Part shown: positions 17,444-25,855 of the stretch, piece after piece
Position numbering within the stretch: position 1 is the stretch's first letter
Layout of the letters: the number at the start of each line of letters is the position of its first letter
Source: an uncultured Clostridia bacterium
GTDB lineage: Bacteria; Bacillota; Clostridia; Christensenellales; CAG-138
Assembly: GCA_934633985.1 (NCBI GenBank)
Contig: CAKTYU010000001.1
Coordinates: 1 to 64,000 of the forward strand
Reading direction: 5' to 3'
Length of the DNA: 64,000 nucleotides
Program-made: the position numbers and the translations under genes
Notes under the pieces: model-generated
Told to the model about the DNA's origin: nothing
Databases searched by the model: none
Seen by the model: the letters and a program-made list of their open reading frames with translations, nothing else

Positions 17444-18397
17444 ATGGCAGACAACATTCTGGAAGTTAGAGGTTTAAAAAAGTATTTTAATACCCCCCAT
17501 GGCCTGCTGCATGCCGTGGATGACCTGTCTTTTAATATTGAGAAGGGGAAGACGCTGGGTGTTGTGGGAGAGTCCGGCTGCGGCAAATCCACCCTTGGCA
17601 GGGTCATACTCAGGCTTATCGACAGCACCGAAGGCGAAGTGCTGTTCGAGGGAGAGGATGTCCTCAAGTATTCCAAGGCGGAGATGAGAGCCATGCGTAA
17701 AAGCATGCAGATCATTTTCCAGGATCCCTATGAATCCATCAATCCCCGCATGAGCGTAGGCGAGCTCATAGCCGAGCCGCTTATCGTAAACAAAATATGC
17801 AAGGGCGCCGAGATGGATAAAAAGGTCAGGGAGCTGATGGATACCGTCGGCCTTGCGGAGAGAATGATAAACTCCTATCCTCACGAGCTGGATGGCGGCC
17901 GCCGCCAGCGCATAGGCATTGCGCGGGCCCTTTCTGTTTCACCAAAGTTTATCGTGTGCGATGAGCCCGTATCTGCGCTGGATGTATCCATTCAGGCACA
18001 GATATTGAATCTTATGCAGGACCTGCAGAAGGAGCGCGGGTTTACCTACATGTTCATAACGCACAACCTTAGCGTGGTTAAGCATATATCGGATGATATC
18101 ATGGTCATGTACCTCGGTAAGATGGTGGAGAAAGCCCCAAAGAGCGAGCTGTTCAAAAACCCGATGCATCCCTACACTAGGGCGCTGTTGGAGGCCATAC
18201 CCATTCCCAAGCTCAGCAGCAGAAACAGAAAGCGGGAAATTTTGCAGGGCGAAATAAAGTCTCCAATCAACCCGAAGGAGGAGTGCCGTTTCGCAGGGCG
18301 CTGCAAGTACGCCACCGAACAGTGCCACCAGGGCGTACCGGAGCTTAGGGAGATAACGCCGGGCCACTTTGTATCCTGCTTTTATGCAGATAAATAA
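17444..18397 (+). CDS. Peptide ABC transporter ATPase (DppF-like)
   Basis: 317 residues from the ATG at 17444; AGGAGG overlaps the end of the DppD-like gene. Walker A GESGCGKST, FQDPYESINPRMSVG and FIVCDEPVSALDVS are clear. The ABC signature reads LDGGRRQR instead of LSGGQ, a variant I know from a Firmicute peptide-transporter subgroup, so probably functional. The C-terminal Cys motif (CRFAGRCKYATEQC) matches its partner. The two ATPases drive the DppB/C-like pore. Confidence 0.93.
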   Translation: MADNILEVRGLKKYFNTPHGLLHAVDDLSFNIEKGKTLGVVGESGCGKSTLGRVILRLIDSTEGEVLFEGEDVLKYSKAEMRAMRKSMQIIFQDPYESINPRMSVGELIAEPLIVNKICKGAEMDKKVRELMDTVGLAERMINSYPHELDGGRRQRIGIARALSVSPKFIVCDEPVSALDVSIQAQILNLMQDLQKERGFTYMFITHNLSVVKHISDDIMVMYLGKMVEKAPKSELFKNPMHPYTRALLEAIPIPKLSSRNRKREILQGEIKSPINPKEECRFAGRCKYATEQCHQGVPELREITPGHFVSCFYADK

Positions 18398-18412
18398 ATA
18401 GGAGGAAGTATC

Positions 18413-20503
18413 ATGGGATTTAGAAATTTCACGTATTACCGCTCCGGCGTGGTGCTGGCAAAATTCCGCATATCCGGTGAGAAGGTGTATTGCGTGCCTC
18501 GCGACGTAATGACCATGGAATTTGGGCAGGAAAGAGAGTTTTCTCTGCCCATGGAGCCATTCAGCGCAGAGCTGGACAAGCGTATCGCAGAGGCTGTCGC
18601 TGCCGTACAGCGCGAAGCTATACCCGGCGGGCATGAAAAGGCGGACGATTATATTGCCGAGATAAACGGAAAACAACTGCGGGTAGAGCGCTATGTACAG
18701 CATAGCGGCTGGTATCCTTTGGACTTTCTCGTTTCTGAGGGTAAAATTGTTGCCGCAATAGATAATGAGCGCCACTACATAGGCCTGTTGGTGGAGGATG
18801 GCTGGGAAGCCGCTACCCCTCAAGCCGCCATGGAGGATCCGCTGCTGTCAAAGCCCGAGTATGGCATGGAGTTCATAGGCACTGAAATGGTACCCATGCG
18901 GGATGGCGTGCGCCTTGCAACGGACATCTATTTGCCGACACAGCGCAAGGCGGGGCAGAAGTTCCCCACGGTGCTTATTCGCACCTGCTATAATAAGCTC
19001 AATACTGCCGTTTACTTTTCCTATGTCCATTATGGCTATGCCGTGGTCGCTCAGGATACCAGAGGGCGCGAGCTGTCCGAGGGCCTGTGGCAGCCTATAA
19101 TAAACGAAAAGGACGACGGGGACGACACGCTGAACTGGATAGCAGCACAGGAATGGAGCGACGGAGGCGTGGGCATGATAGGCCCGTCTTATTTGTCCAT
19201 CGTCCAGTGGCAGGCGGCGGCCAGCGGAAACCCCCACTTCAAAGCCAGCATAAGCATGGTCACCAGCGGTGTTCCGCTGTTCGATTTTCCGCACAGGGCG
19301 GGTGTTCTGTCCCCGGGAACCATGGCGTGGATTACCTCTATGCGAAACAAGAATTTTGCTCCAGAAGACAGGGTAAGGGATGACTGGGATCAGGTGCTTA
19401 AGCATCGTCCGATAAGGGATATACCCCTTGCGGCTACCGGGAAGGAAAACCTATTTTGGAACGAGTGGATGGAGCACGAATATTATGACGGTTACTGGCA
19501 CAGGGGAAATTTCCTGGTAAATCAGCACAAAATCGACCTTCCTGCGCTGTATGTTACCGGCTGGTATGACGACGTCGGCCCGGGTAGCATGCAGATATGG
19601 GATATGAATAAGCGCAACGGGCGCAAGAATCAAAAGCTCGTATGCGGCCCATGGATGCACAATATTAACGTATCCCGGGACATTCACAACATCAATTATG
19701 GCCCGGATGCCGTGCGCTATGACATGTTCTGCATGTATATGCGCTGGTACGATCACTTCCTCAAGGGCGTGGACAACGGAATAGACCGCGAGGAGCCTGT
19801 GGATTATTTTGTGATCGGCGAAAATCGCTGGCACAAGGATACCCAGTGGCCGCCTAAGTGTGCCGTGGAAAAGAACCTGTATCTCTCATCGGGGGACGGC
19901 GCCTCCGCCGATGGCGGCGGAGCATTGACCTTTGATCGCCCGGTGGCTGCAGGCGAGGATCATTATGTGTACGATCCCGACGATCCCACTCCGTTCCTCA
20001 TCGACGTGAGCGAAAACGAGTGCCTGGTGCCTGAGAATTATAAAGATGTCGAGCTGAGAGATGACGTGCTGGTGTATACCACGGAGCCCTTGAAGGAGGC
20101 CGTCACCATCGCCGGTGAGCCTGTTGCGATACTTTATGCTGCATCCAGCGCCAAGGATACCGACTGGGTGGTCAGGATAACCGATCTTGACCAGGCCGGC
20201 AACTCAATCCGCATGTGCGACGGCATAGTAAGAGCCAAGTTCCGCAAGTCCTTTATCGAGCCAAAGCTGCTGCTGCCCGGCGAGATAGTAAGGTATGAGA
20301 TACCGATGACCTGGATATCAAACAGATTCGAAATGGGCCATCGGATAAGGGTGGAGGTCGCCTCCGGCGCGGACAACTCGATCTTCTGCAACACAAATAC
20401 CGGCCTCCCCATTGTAGACGACGTTGATAAGGTCGTGGCAGAGCAGACGGTATATAGCGGCGGCGATCATTGCAGCCGTGTTATCCTCCCGATAATAGAA
20501 TAA
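18413..20503 (+). CDS. CocE/NonD-type (S15-like) alpha/beta hydrolase
   Basis: 696 residues. A recognisable X-Pro dipeptidyl-peptidase/CocE core starts near residue 150 (VPMRDGVRLATDIYLP). The nucleophile Ser259 lies in GPSYLS, with probable acid Asp386 (GWYDDVGPGS) and His416 (CGPWMHNIN). A C-terminal jelly-roll domain (about 480-690) matches the family. The first 150 residues have no motif I recognise. As last gene of the operon, 15 bases after the ATPase gene, it most likely acts on imported peptides or peptide esters. Peptidase versus esterase activity cannot be decided from sequence. Confidence 0.85.
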   Translation: MGFRNFTYYRSGVVLAKFRISGEKVYCVPRDVMTMEFGQEREFSLPMEPFSAELDKRIAEAVAAVQREAIPGGHEKADDYIAEINGKQLRVERYVQHSGWYPLDFLVSEGKIVAAIDNERHYIGLLVEDGWEAATPQAAMEDPLLSKPEYGMEFIGTEMVPMRDGVRLATDIYLPTQRKAGQKFPTVLIRTCYNKLNTAVYFSYVHYGYAVVAQDTRGRELSEGLWQPIINEKDDGDDTLNWIAAQEWSDGGVGMIGPSYLSIVQWQAAASGNPHFKASISMVTSGVPLFDFPHRAGVLSPGTMAWITSMRNKNFAPEDRVRDDWDQVLKHRPIRDIPLAATGKENLFWNEWMEHEYYDGYWHRGNFLVNQHKIDLPALYVTGWYDDVGPGSMQIWDMNKRNGRKNQKLVCGPWMHNINVSRDIHNINYGPDAVRYDMFCMYMRWYDHFLKGVDNGIDREEPVDYFVIGENRWHKDTQWPPKCAVEKNLYLSSGDGASADGGGALTFDRPVAAGEDHYVYDPDDPTPFLIDVSENECLVPENYKDVELRDDVLVYTTEPLKEAVTIAGEPVAILYAASSAKDTDWVVRITDLDQAGNSIRMCDGIVRAKFRKSFIEPKLLLPGEIVRYEIPMTWISNRFEMGHRIRVEVASGADNSIFCNTNTGLPIVDDVDKVVAEQTVYSGGDHCSRVILPIIE

Positions 20504-20543
20504 CGCTTTGAACCAATAGCAATAAACGATACCAACCAATTAA

Positions 20544-20582
20544 ACCGGCCGGCGTATTTTACGCCGGCCGGTAGTTTATTTT
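20544..20582 (+). terminator. Terminator between the peptide operon and galK
   Basis: A perfect 13-bp stem, ACCGGCCGGCGTA (20544-20556) with TACGCCGGCCGGT (20560-20572), has a 3-base loop and is followed by AGTTTATTTT. It lies between convergent genes and could serve both. Confidence 0.85.
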
Positions 20583-20598
20583 CACATCATTGATCTCG

Positions 20599-21717
20599 TT
20601 ACCCCGTTATTCTCAGCCTATGGCAGCAGCCGCTGCCGAGTATGCCCTCAAGCTGCGCCTTGAAGGCATCGAACTTATCGTTCGGCACGAAGGCGAGCAC
20701 GGTGCCTGCGAAGCCGCCGCCGTGTACCCGCACGGCGCCGCGGCCGCCGAGCAGCTTTTTGCAGATGGCTATGGTGAGCGCCATGTCCTGATGCTCCCTG
20801 CTTCCGGGCGGTACGACGTTTTGGAGGTATTCCCATGACGAATCGCCGGACTCGTTGACAAGGCGCAGGAAGCTGTCAAAGCGGCCGTGCTTGAGGGCCT
20901 CCGCCTGCTCCGTCACCCGCCTGTTGTCGTCGAATATGTGCATCGCCCGAAGGACGGCCCTGTCGCCCGCCGCCGCCCTGACCTCGGGCAGCCTGCGGTA
21001 AAACTCCGCCTCCCCCACATCGCGCAGGTATTCCCTGCCGAAAACACCGCATACCTCGTGCAGCTCCTCGGGTATCGCCGCATAGGCCCCGGTAAGGTCG
21101 GCGTGATCCGCGCCGCTGTCCACTATGCACAGGGTATAGCCGCAGCTCCCGAAATCGTACTCTATGCGCTCGACGACCGGCTCCTGCGTGTTTTTAAAGT
21201 CGATATATACCATGCCGCCAACGCTGGAGGCGGTTTGATCCATGAGGCCGCAGGGCTTGCCGAAGTACACGTTTTCCGCGTACTGGCCTATCTGGGCTAT
21301 TTCAACGGGGGAGAGCTTATTCTCAAAATAAAGCCCGTTTATTATGCGCCCCATAAGCACCTCAAAGGCGGCGGAGCTGGAAAGGCCGGAGCCGGGCAGC
21401 ACGGTTGAGCTTACCCGTGCGTCAAAGCCGCCTATGCGGCAGCCACGCTGCACAAAGGCCGCGGCAACGCCCCGCACGAGGGCGACGGTAGTGTTCTTTT
21501 CCGCCTCGTGCAGCTCAAGGTCGTGTATGTATACCTCTACCGGGTCATAGCCCTGGGAAAACACCCTTATCACGTCGTCGCTGTTTTTGCATACCGATGC
21601 GCTCGTCATAAGGTCGATGGCCGCCGCAAGCACCCGCCCGTGCTGATGGTCGGTGTGGTTGCCGCCTATCTCCACCCTGCCGGGGGCGGAAAATTCATAT
21701 ACCTTCTCCTTTGTCAT
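20599..21717 (-). CDS. galK: Galactokinase
   Basis: 372 residues. GHMP-kinase features: the GalK signature GRVEIGGNHTDHQHG near the start, the ATP-binding loop STVLPGSGLSSSAAFE, catalytic Asp context GLMDQTASSVGG, and the C-terminal GAVRVHGGGFAGTV. It phosphorylates alpha-galactose to galactose 1-phosphate, the first committed Leloir step after GalM. It starts 9 bases after galE, with GAGGTGG as ribosome site, so the two are one operon. galT is not in the window. Confidence 0.95.
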   Translation of the reverse strand: MTKEKVYEFSAPGRVEIGGNHTDHQHGRVLAAAIDLMTSASVCKNSDDVIRVFSQGYDPVEVYIHDLELHEAEKNTTVALVRGVAAAFVQRGCRIGGFDARVSSTVLPGSGLSSSAAFEVLMGRIINGLYFENKLSPVEIAQIGQYAENVYFGKPCGLMDQTASSVGGMVYIDFKNTQEPVVERIEYDFGSCGYTLCIVDSGADHADLTGAYAAIPEELHEVCGVFGREYLRDVGEAEFYRRLPEVRAAAGDRAVLRAMHIFDDNRRVTEQAEALKHGRFDSFLRLVNESGDSSWEYLQNVVPPGSREHQDMALTIAICKKLLGGRGAVRVHGGGFAGTVLAFVPNDKFDAFKAQLEGILGSGCCHRLRITG

Positions 21718-21726
21718 AAGCCACCT

Positions 21727-22722
21727 CTATGCCTTCTTATAGCCGTGGGGATGGGCGCTGTGCCACCGCCAAGCCGTTGAGATTATGGCGTCTATATCGT
21801 CGAGCCTCGGCCTCCAGCCCAGCACCCTCTTTGCCTTTTCGCTGGACGCCACGAGCTGCGCCGGGTCTCCGGCTCTTCGGGGCACTATCTGTGTGGGTAT
21901 CGGCCTGCCGACGACCTTTTCCGCCGCCTCTACGATTTCCTTGACAGTGAAGCCCACGCCGTTGCCGAGGTTGAATATGTCGTTCTCCCCGCCGGACATC
22001 AAGTATTCCGCCGCTAACACGTGGGCCGAGGCAAGGTCGCATACGTGGATATAATCCCGCACGCAGGTGCCGTCACGGGTGTCGTAATCGTCGCCGAAAA
22101 TATCCACGTGGCTCCTCTGGCCGTTGGGGACCTGAAGCACCAGCGGTATAAGGTGGGTCTCCGGGTCGTGCGCCTCGCCTATATTGCCGTCGGGGTGCGC
22201 CCCGCAGGCGTTGAAGTAGCGCAGCGCGGCAAAGTGCAGGTCGTGGGCCAGAGAGGCCCAGCGGAACATGTGCTCCATGGCGAGCTTTGTCTCGCCGTAG
22301 CAGTTCGTGGGCTGGGTGTGGTCGCTCTCCATTATGGGTATGCGCTCCGGCTCGCCGTAGGTAGCCGCCGTGGATGAGAACACGATGTGCTTCACCCCGT
22401 GCTCTATCATGGATTGGAGCATGGTGCGGGTGCCGCCGATGTTGTTGTCGTAGTATTTAAGCGGCTTCACCATGCTTTCGCCCACCTGGGAGTTGGCGGC
22501 GAAATGTATAACGGCGTCCGCCCTTTCCTTATCGAAAACCGAGTCTATAAAGGCCTTGTCCCGCAGGTCTCCCTCGTAAAACCTCGCCTTGGGGTGCACC
22601 GCCTCTATAAAGCCGGTTTCCAGATCATCCACAACGGCAACGTCATAGCCGCTGTCAATAAGCTCGTATACGGTATGGCTGCCGATATAGCCGGCGCCGC
22701 CCAGAACCAATATGGTTTTCAT
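21727..22722 (-). CDS. galE: UDP-glucose 4-epimerase
   Basis: 331 residues from the ATG at 22722, preceded by GGGGGGAA. It is an extended short-chain dehydrogenase: NAD motif GGAGYIGSH, FSSTAATYGEPE with the catalytic Ser/Thr region, the YGETK active-site motif, and GTCVRDYIHVCDLASAH. It interconverts UDP-galactose and UDP-glucose. It leads the galE-galK unit from a promoter at 22759-22787. Confidence 0.95.
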   Translation of the reverse strand: MKTILVLGGAGYIGSHTVYELIDSGYDVAVVDDLETGFIEAVHPKARFYEGDLRDKAFIDSVFDKERADAVIHFAANSQVGESMVKPLKYYDNNIGGTRTMLQSMIEHGVKHIVFSSTAATYGEPERIPIMESDHTQPTNCYGETKLAMEHMFRWASLAHDLHFAALRYFNACGAHPDGNIGEAHDPETHLIPLVLQVPNGQRSHVDIFGDDYDTRDGTCVRDYIHVCDLASAHVLAAEYLMSGGENDIFNLGNGVGFTVKEIVEAAEKVVGRPIPTQIVPRRAGDPAQLVASSEKAKRVLGWRPRLDDIDAIISTAWRWHSAHPHGYKKA

Positions 22723-22758
22723 GGCAAATTCCCCCCTGTTCACATACTTATGTTATAA

Positions 22759-22787
22759 ATTTTATCAGAGTACGCCGTCGATAACAA
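22759..22787 (-). promoter_or_regulatory. galE-galK promoter
   Basis: On the minus strand TTGTTA (22787-22782) and TAAAAT (22764-22759) are separated by 17 bases, 36 bases upstream of galE. Confidence 0.6.
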
Positions 22788-22815
22788 TAAGATTTTATTC
22801 CGGCTTTGATTTTAC

Positions 22816-22844
22816 TTGCTTATGAGCGGGCAGTTGGGTATATT
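22816..22844 (+). promoter_or_regulatory. Promoter of the VOC protein and galM
   Basis: TTGCTT (22816-22821), 17 bases, TATATT (22839-22844). It is back to back with the galE promoter, so both galactose units could share control elements in this 178-base gap. Confidence 0.55.
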
Positions 22845-22900
22845 TATAAGAAGAAGCCTGACCTTTGGGAAAATGCAGACCGAGGTCTGACGGAGGAGCT

Positions 22901-23284
22901 ATGAAAATCGAGCATATGGCGCTTTATGTAAACGATCTGGAAGAAGCCAGAAAATTTTTTATGCGGTACTTTGGCGCAAGCTCAAATGAAGGCTACCGTA
23001 ACCCGAAAACGGGTTTCCGCTCGTATTTTCTCTCGTTTGACGGCGGTGCGCGGCTTGAGATAATGAACAGGCCGGAAATGCCGGATCGCCCCAAGGAGCT
23101 TGCCCGCACGGGATACGCGCATATTGCTTTCAGCGCGGGGAGCAGGGAAAGGGTAGATGAATTGACGGCGGAGCTTAGAGCCGATGGTTATGAGGTGATC
23201 AGCGGGCCTCGGACCACGGGGGACGGTTATTATGAAAGCTGCGTTGTTGCGATAGAGGATAATCAAATCGAGATCACCGTATGA
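22901..23284 (+). CDS. VOC-family (glyoxalase/bleomycin-resistance fold) protein
   Basis: 127 residues from the ATG at 22901, after GGAGGAG. It shows one vicinal-oxygen-chelate domain: MKIEHMALYVNDLEEARKFF at the start, LEIMNRP, YAHIAFSAG and the final YYESCVVAIEDNQIEIT. His and Glu positions fit metal ligands. It precedes galM by 46 bases on the same strand. The substrate cannot be inferred; the family includes lyases, dioxygenases and binding proteins. Confidence 0.82.
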   Translation: MKIEHMALYVNDLEEARKFFMRYFGASSNEGYRNPKTGFRSYFLSFDGGARLEIMNRPEMPDRPKELARTGYAHIAFSAGSRERVDELTAELRADGYEVISGPRTTGDGYYESCVVAIEDNQIEITV

Positions 23285-23330
23285 AGATAGCAAATAAATA
23301 ATAAATTTCCGAAGTGAGGTGGATGATACT

Positions 23331-24347
23331 ATGCCAGTTTCTATTGAAAAGCGACCCTTCGGCGTCACGGCAGACGGTCAGAACGTTTATGCCTATATTG
23401 TAAGGAATGATAGAATATCCGTAGAACTCATAGAATACGGGGCCGCTATACGCTCCCTGCTGGTGAACGATGGCGGCAAATGGACGGATGTGGTGCTGGG
23501 CTACGATACGCTGCGGGAATACGAGGAAAGCGACGGCTGCCTTGGCGCTTGCATAGGCCGCGTGGGCAACCGCATCGGCGGAGCGTCCTTTACGCTGAAC
23601 GGGGAAAAATATACGCTGGCAAAGAATAATGGCGAAAACCACCTCCACGGCGGGCTGCGCGGCTTTGACAGATACGTATGGTCGGCGGAGGAAATGCCGG
23701 ATGGCGTTCGGTTCACACGCATATCGCCGGACGGGGAGGAGGGGTATCCGGGCACGCTGTCTGTAAGCGTCTATTACCGCCTTAAGAAGGGCGCATTGTC
23801 CATAGAATACAGCGCCTCTGCGGACAGGGACACCCTTTGCAGCCTGACGAACCACAGTTATTTTAATCTCAACGGGGGCGGCTCCGTGCTGGGGCATACC
23901 CTGCAAATCAACGCGGAGGAATTCCTGGAAAACAGCGCGGCGACGCTGCCCACCGGAAAACGCCTTCCGGTAGCCGGCACGCCCTTTGATTTCCGCACCC
24001 CAAAGCGCGTGGGGCAGGATATAGGCCGCGACGACGTACAGCTTCAAAACTGCGGCGGCTACGACCACAACTTCTGCCTTGCCGGAGAACCGGCGGCGGT
24101 GCTGCGGGGGGATAAGTCCGGCATAGTGATGACGGTGCATACGACGCTTCCGGGAATGCAGCTTTACACCGCCAACTTCCTGTCCGAGCGGCGCGGAAAG
24201 GGGGGCGCGGTCTATTCGCCGCGCTGCGCGCTCTGCTTGGAAACGCAGTATTACCCCAACGCCATGGCCTGCGCGGGCTTTGAAAAACCCATACTTCGAA
24301 AAGGGGAGACCTGGCGGCACAGCACGATACTGTCGTTTTCGGTCTAA
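23331..24347 (+). CDS. galM: Aldose 1-epimerase (mutarotase)
   Basis: 338 residues from the ATG at 23331, chosen over an in-frame GTG at 23319 because GAGGTGG lies 7 bases upstream of the ATG. Family motifs include GRVGNRIGGASF, NNGENHLHGG with a conserved His, the catalytic-His segment LTNHSYFNLNG, and the catalytic Glu in CLETQYYPN. It converts beta- to alpha-galactose ahead of GalK. Its stop overlaps the stop of the converging gene at 24344 by 3 bases. Confidence 0.94.
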   Translation: MPVSIEKRPFGVTADGQNVYAYIVRNDRISVELIEYGAAIRSLLVNDGGKWTDVVLGYDTLREYEESDGCLGACIGRVGNRIGGASFTLNGEKYTLAKNNGENHLHGGLRGFDRYVWSAEEMPDGVRFTRISPDGEEGYPGTLSVSVYYRLKKGALSIEYSASADRDTLCSLTNHSYFNLNGGGSVLGHTLQINAEEFLENSAATLPTGKRLPVAGTPFDFRTPKRVGQDIGRDDVQLQNCGGYDHNFCLAGEPAAVLRGDKSGIVMTVHTTLPGMQLYTANFLSERRGKGGAVYSPRCALCLETQYYPNAMACAGFEKPILRKGETWRHSTILSFSV

Positions 24348-24712
24348 CCGTCCTCCGCTAACTCATCCTTAAGGGGGCCTTCCGCTCGAACCCTTACCGG
24401 CCTGAGCGTAAGATCGCCCCTGCCCTCCACCTTGTACCATTTGCCCCTTTCGAGCCTGATCTTTTCTGTCAGGCCGTGCGTGATGTAGCCTATTATATAT
24501 TGCTCACCGGTTTCCACATCGGTAAAGACCACCCTTGTGTCGGCGTTGCCGCTTACCCTTACGGTCCCAAGGAGCGGCTGTATTTGTTCTGACCTTGCCG
24601 CGCCCTGATCGCCTGAAAGGGTGAAGGTGTGATTTCTCCGGATATTTGAATATACCAACGCCGCCGCAGCGAAAGCCGCCGCCGCGCACAGGGCAAGGAT
24701 CCTCGTTTTCAC
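24344..24712 (-). CDS. Small single-TM protein of unknown function
   Basis: 122 residues from GTG at 24712, which follows GGGAGGTG at ideal spacing; longer in-frame starts lack a site. One N-terminal TM helix (about 4-22) is followed by an extracellular beta-rich part with GTVRVSGNADTRVVFTDVE, and an acidic tail GPLKDELAEDG. The tail and its DNA recur in the neighbouring protein at 24843. It is the last gene of the 24-31 kb envelope cluster. I do not recognise the family. Confidence 0.65.
   Translation of the reverse strand: MKTRILALCAAAAFAAAALVYSNIRRNHTFTLSGDQGAARSEQIQPLLGTVRVSGNADTRVVFTDVETGEQYIIGYITHGLTEKIRLERGKWYKVEGRGDLTLRPVRVRAEGPLKDELAEDG
24351..24367. repeat. 17-base direct repeat, copy 1
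   Basis: TCCTCCGCTAACTCATC is identical to 24853-24869. Each copy encodes the DELAE acidic tail of one of two adjacent single-TM proteins, suggesting local duplication or gene conversion of the tail. Confidence 0.7.
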
Positions 24713-24794
24713 AAAAAACACCTCCCTCAAATTCCTTTTTTCAACTAAACCATACCACAAAAATATGAACAAATCTTCCGTTTGGACAACAAAG

Positions 24795-24818
24795 CGCCCA
24801 GGCATTTCTGCCCGGGCG
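24795..24818 (-). terminator. Possible terminator after the 56-residue TM protein
   Basis: CGCCCAGGCA and TGCCCGGGCG form a 10-bp stem with one mismatch and a 4-base loop. The downstream T-content on the minus strand is weak (CTTTGTTG), so termination may be partial and the cluster may continue into 24712. Confidence 0.4.
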
Positions 24819-24842
24819 TAATAAGTGAATTCGATATTCGGA

Positions 24843-25013
24843 CTAATCCTCTTCCTCCGCTAACTCATCTCGGAAGGGGTTTTCCATGTTGCCCCCGTCC
24901 ATTATACGGTCCGTGACGAACACGCGGAAGGCCAGCGTGCCCAAGGCTGCCAGCAGGGCCACGGCGGCGGCTATTATAATCCATTTCAGCATGGGCCTTT
25001 TATTGCGCGCCAT
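24843..25013 (-). CDS. 56-residue single-TM protein
   Basis: A short reading frame translated from the minus strand. It has a basic N-terminus (MARNKRPMLK), one TM helix WIIIAAAVALLAALGTLAF, then RVFVTDRIMDGG and an acidic tail ending DELAEEED. The ATG at 25013 lies 3 bases after the stop of the DUF4428 gene, consistent with coupling. The tail matches that of the next gene at protein and DNA level. The tight spacing and clear membrane topology make it a real gene; the function is unknown. Confidence 0.65.
   Translation of the reverse strand: MARNKRPMLKWIIIAAAVALLAALGTLAFRVFVTDRIMDGGNMENPFRDELAEEED
24853..24869. repeat. 17-base direct repeat, copy 2
   Basis: Identical to 24351-24367; encodes the DELAE tail of the 56-residue protein. 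Confidence 0.7.
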
Positions 25014-25016
25014 AGC

Positions 25017-25781
25017 CTACTTTACCGGGCTTCCACAGTATTCGCAGCAGCCCGAGGCGTCCGGGAAGGTGCTCGCGCCGCAGCAGGGGCATATCACGGC
25101 CTGCTTGGGGGCCTTTGCGGCGGCTATGTTATCGCGCACGGTCTGGCGCACGCTGGTAAGCGCCTCCACTATCTCCTGGCCGAGCTTTTCGTATGAGAGG
25201 TACTCCATGTTGGAGCGGGGATCCACCGCCTTGGAGGAGAAGCCCGGCCCGCCCTGGCTTTGCAGCTCTATGGAGCTGTCGTTGAGGCGGAACTTCATCT
25301 CGCTGAAGTAGGGGTGGTTGACGCTTATTATGACGTCAAAGTCATAGCTGTACTCGTAGCGGGGCGGGTTGTAGCTTACCTTTTTACCGTCCGGGCCCTC
25401 CCGCTCTATCTCTATGCGGCTCTCGTCCACCTTGATGCGGCAGCCCGTTACCTGTGAGTAATCCAGCACGTCGGGGTTGGCGTCCTGAATGTTGCGGGCA
25501 TAGGTAACCATGAATTTCTGCGCGTCCTCGTCGAGGAGTATCCGCGTGCTGCTGCCCAGCGTCCTCGTGGTGTGGAAGCGGGCGACGTCCTCCTTGTTGC
25601 GCTCCCGGTATTCAAGCTGCTCCTTTATCTCGGCCACGGTGCTGTTGCGCCTGTCGGAAAACCACGGCGACAGCTTTTTGGCGCAGTCCTTGCACAGGTT
25701 TCCGTCCTCAAGCTTGCGGTTGCCCAAAAGCCCTATCTTTTCGCCGCATATATCGCAGTATTTCTTGTCAAAAAGTCCCAT
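25017..25781 (-). CDS. DUF4428 protein with two zinc ribbons
   Basis: 254 residues. An N-terminal CxxC-x(n)-CxxC ribbon (YCDICGEKIG ... NLCKDCAKKLSPWF) matches the DUF4428 pattern. The centre is beta-rich (VTGCRIKVDESRIEIEREGPD, YSYDFDVIISVNHPYF). The end has a second ribbon (CPCCG ... CCEYCGSP). No signal peptide or TM is seen, so it is cytoplasmic. In the envelope cluster it may link the membrane parts to a cytoplasmic partner (inference). The biochemical role of the family is unknown. Confidence 0.8.
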   Translation of the reverse strand: MGLFDKKYCDICGEKIGLLGNRKLEDGNLCKDCAKKLSPWFSDRRNSTVAEIKEQLEYRERNKEDVARFHTTRTLGSSTRILLDEDAQKFMVTYARNIQDANPDVLDYSQVTGCRIKVDESRIEIEREGPDGKKVSYNPPRYEYSYDFDVIISVNHPYFSEMKFRLNDSSIELQSQGGPGFSSKAVDPRSNMEYLSYEKLGQEIVEALTSVRQTVRDNIAAAKAPKQAVICPCCGASTFPDASGCCEYCGSPVK

Positions 25782-25855
25782 ATAATAGCTCCTTTCTAAG
25801 GTATCCGCGCCCGCCTGCGGGGAGGCCTCGCGTCGCGGCGGGACGTTTTTTTGTG

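Noticed and set aside
16306..17715. Minus-strand frame of 469 codons across the peptide-transporter ATPase genes
   Set aside because: Shadow of two well-conserved ATPase genes with intact Walker motifs on the plus strand.
17444..18397. Defective ATPase because the signature reads LDGGRRQR
   Set aside because: All other motifs are intact and this variant is known from Firmicute peptide-transporter ATPases, so loss of function is not indicated.
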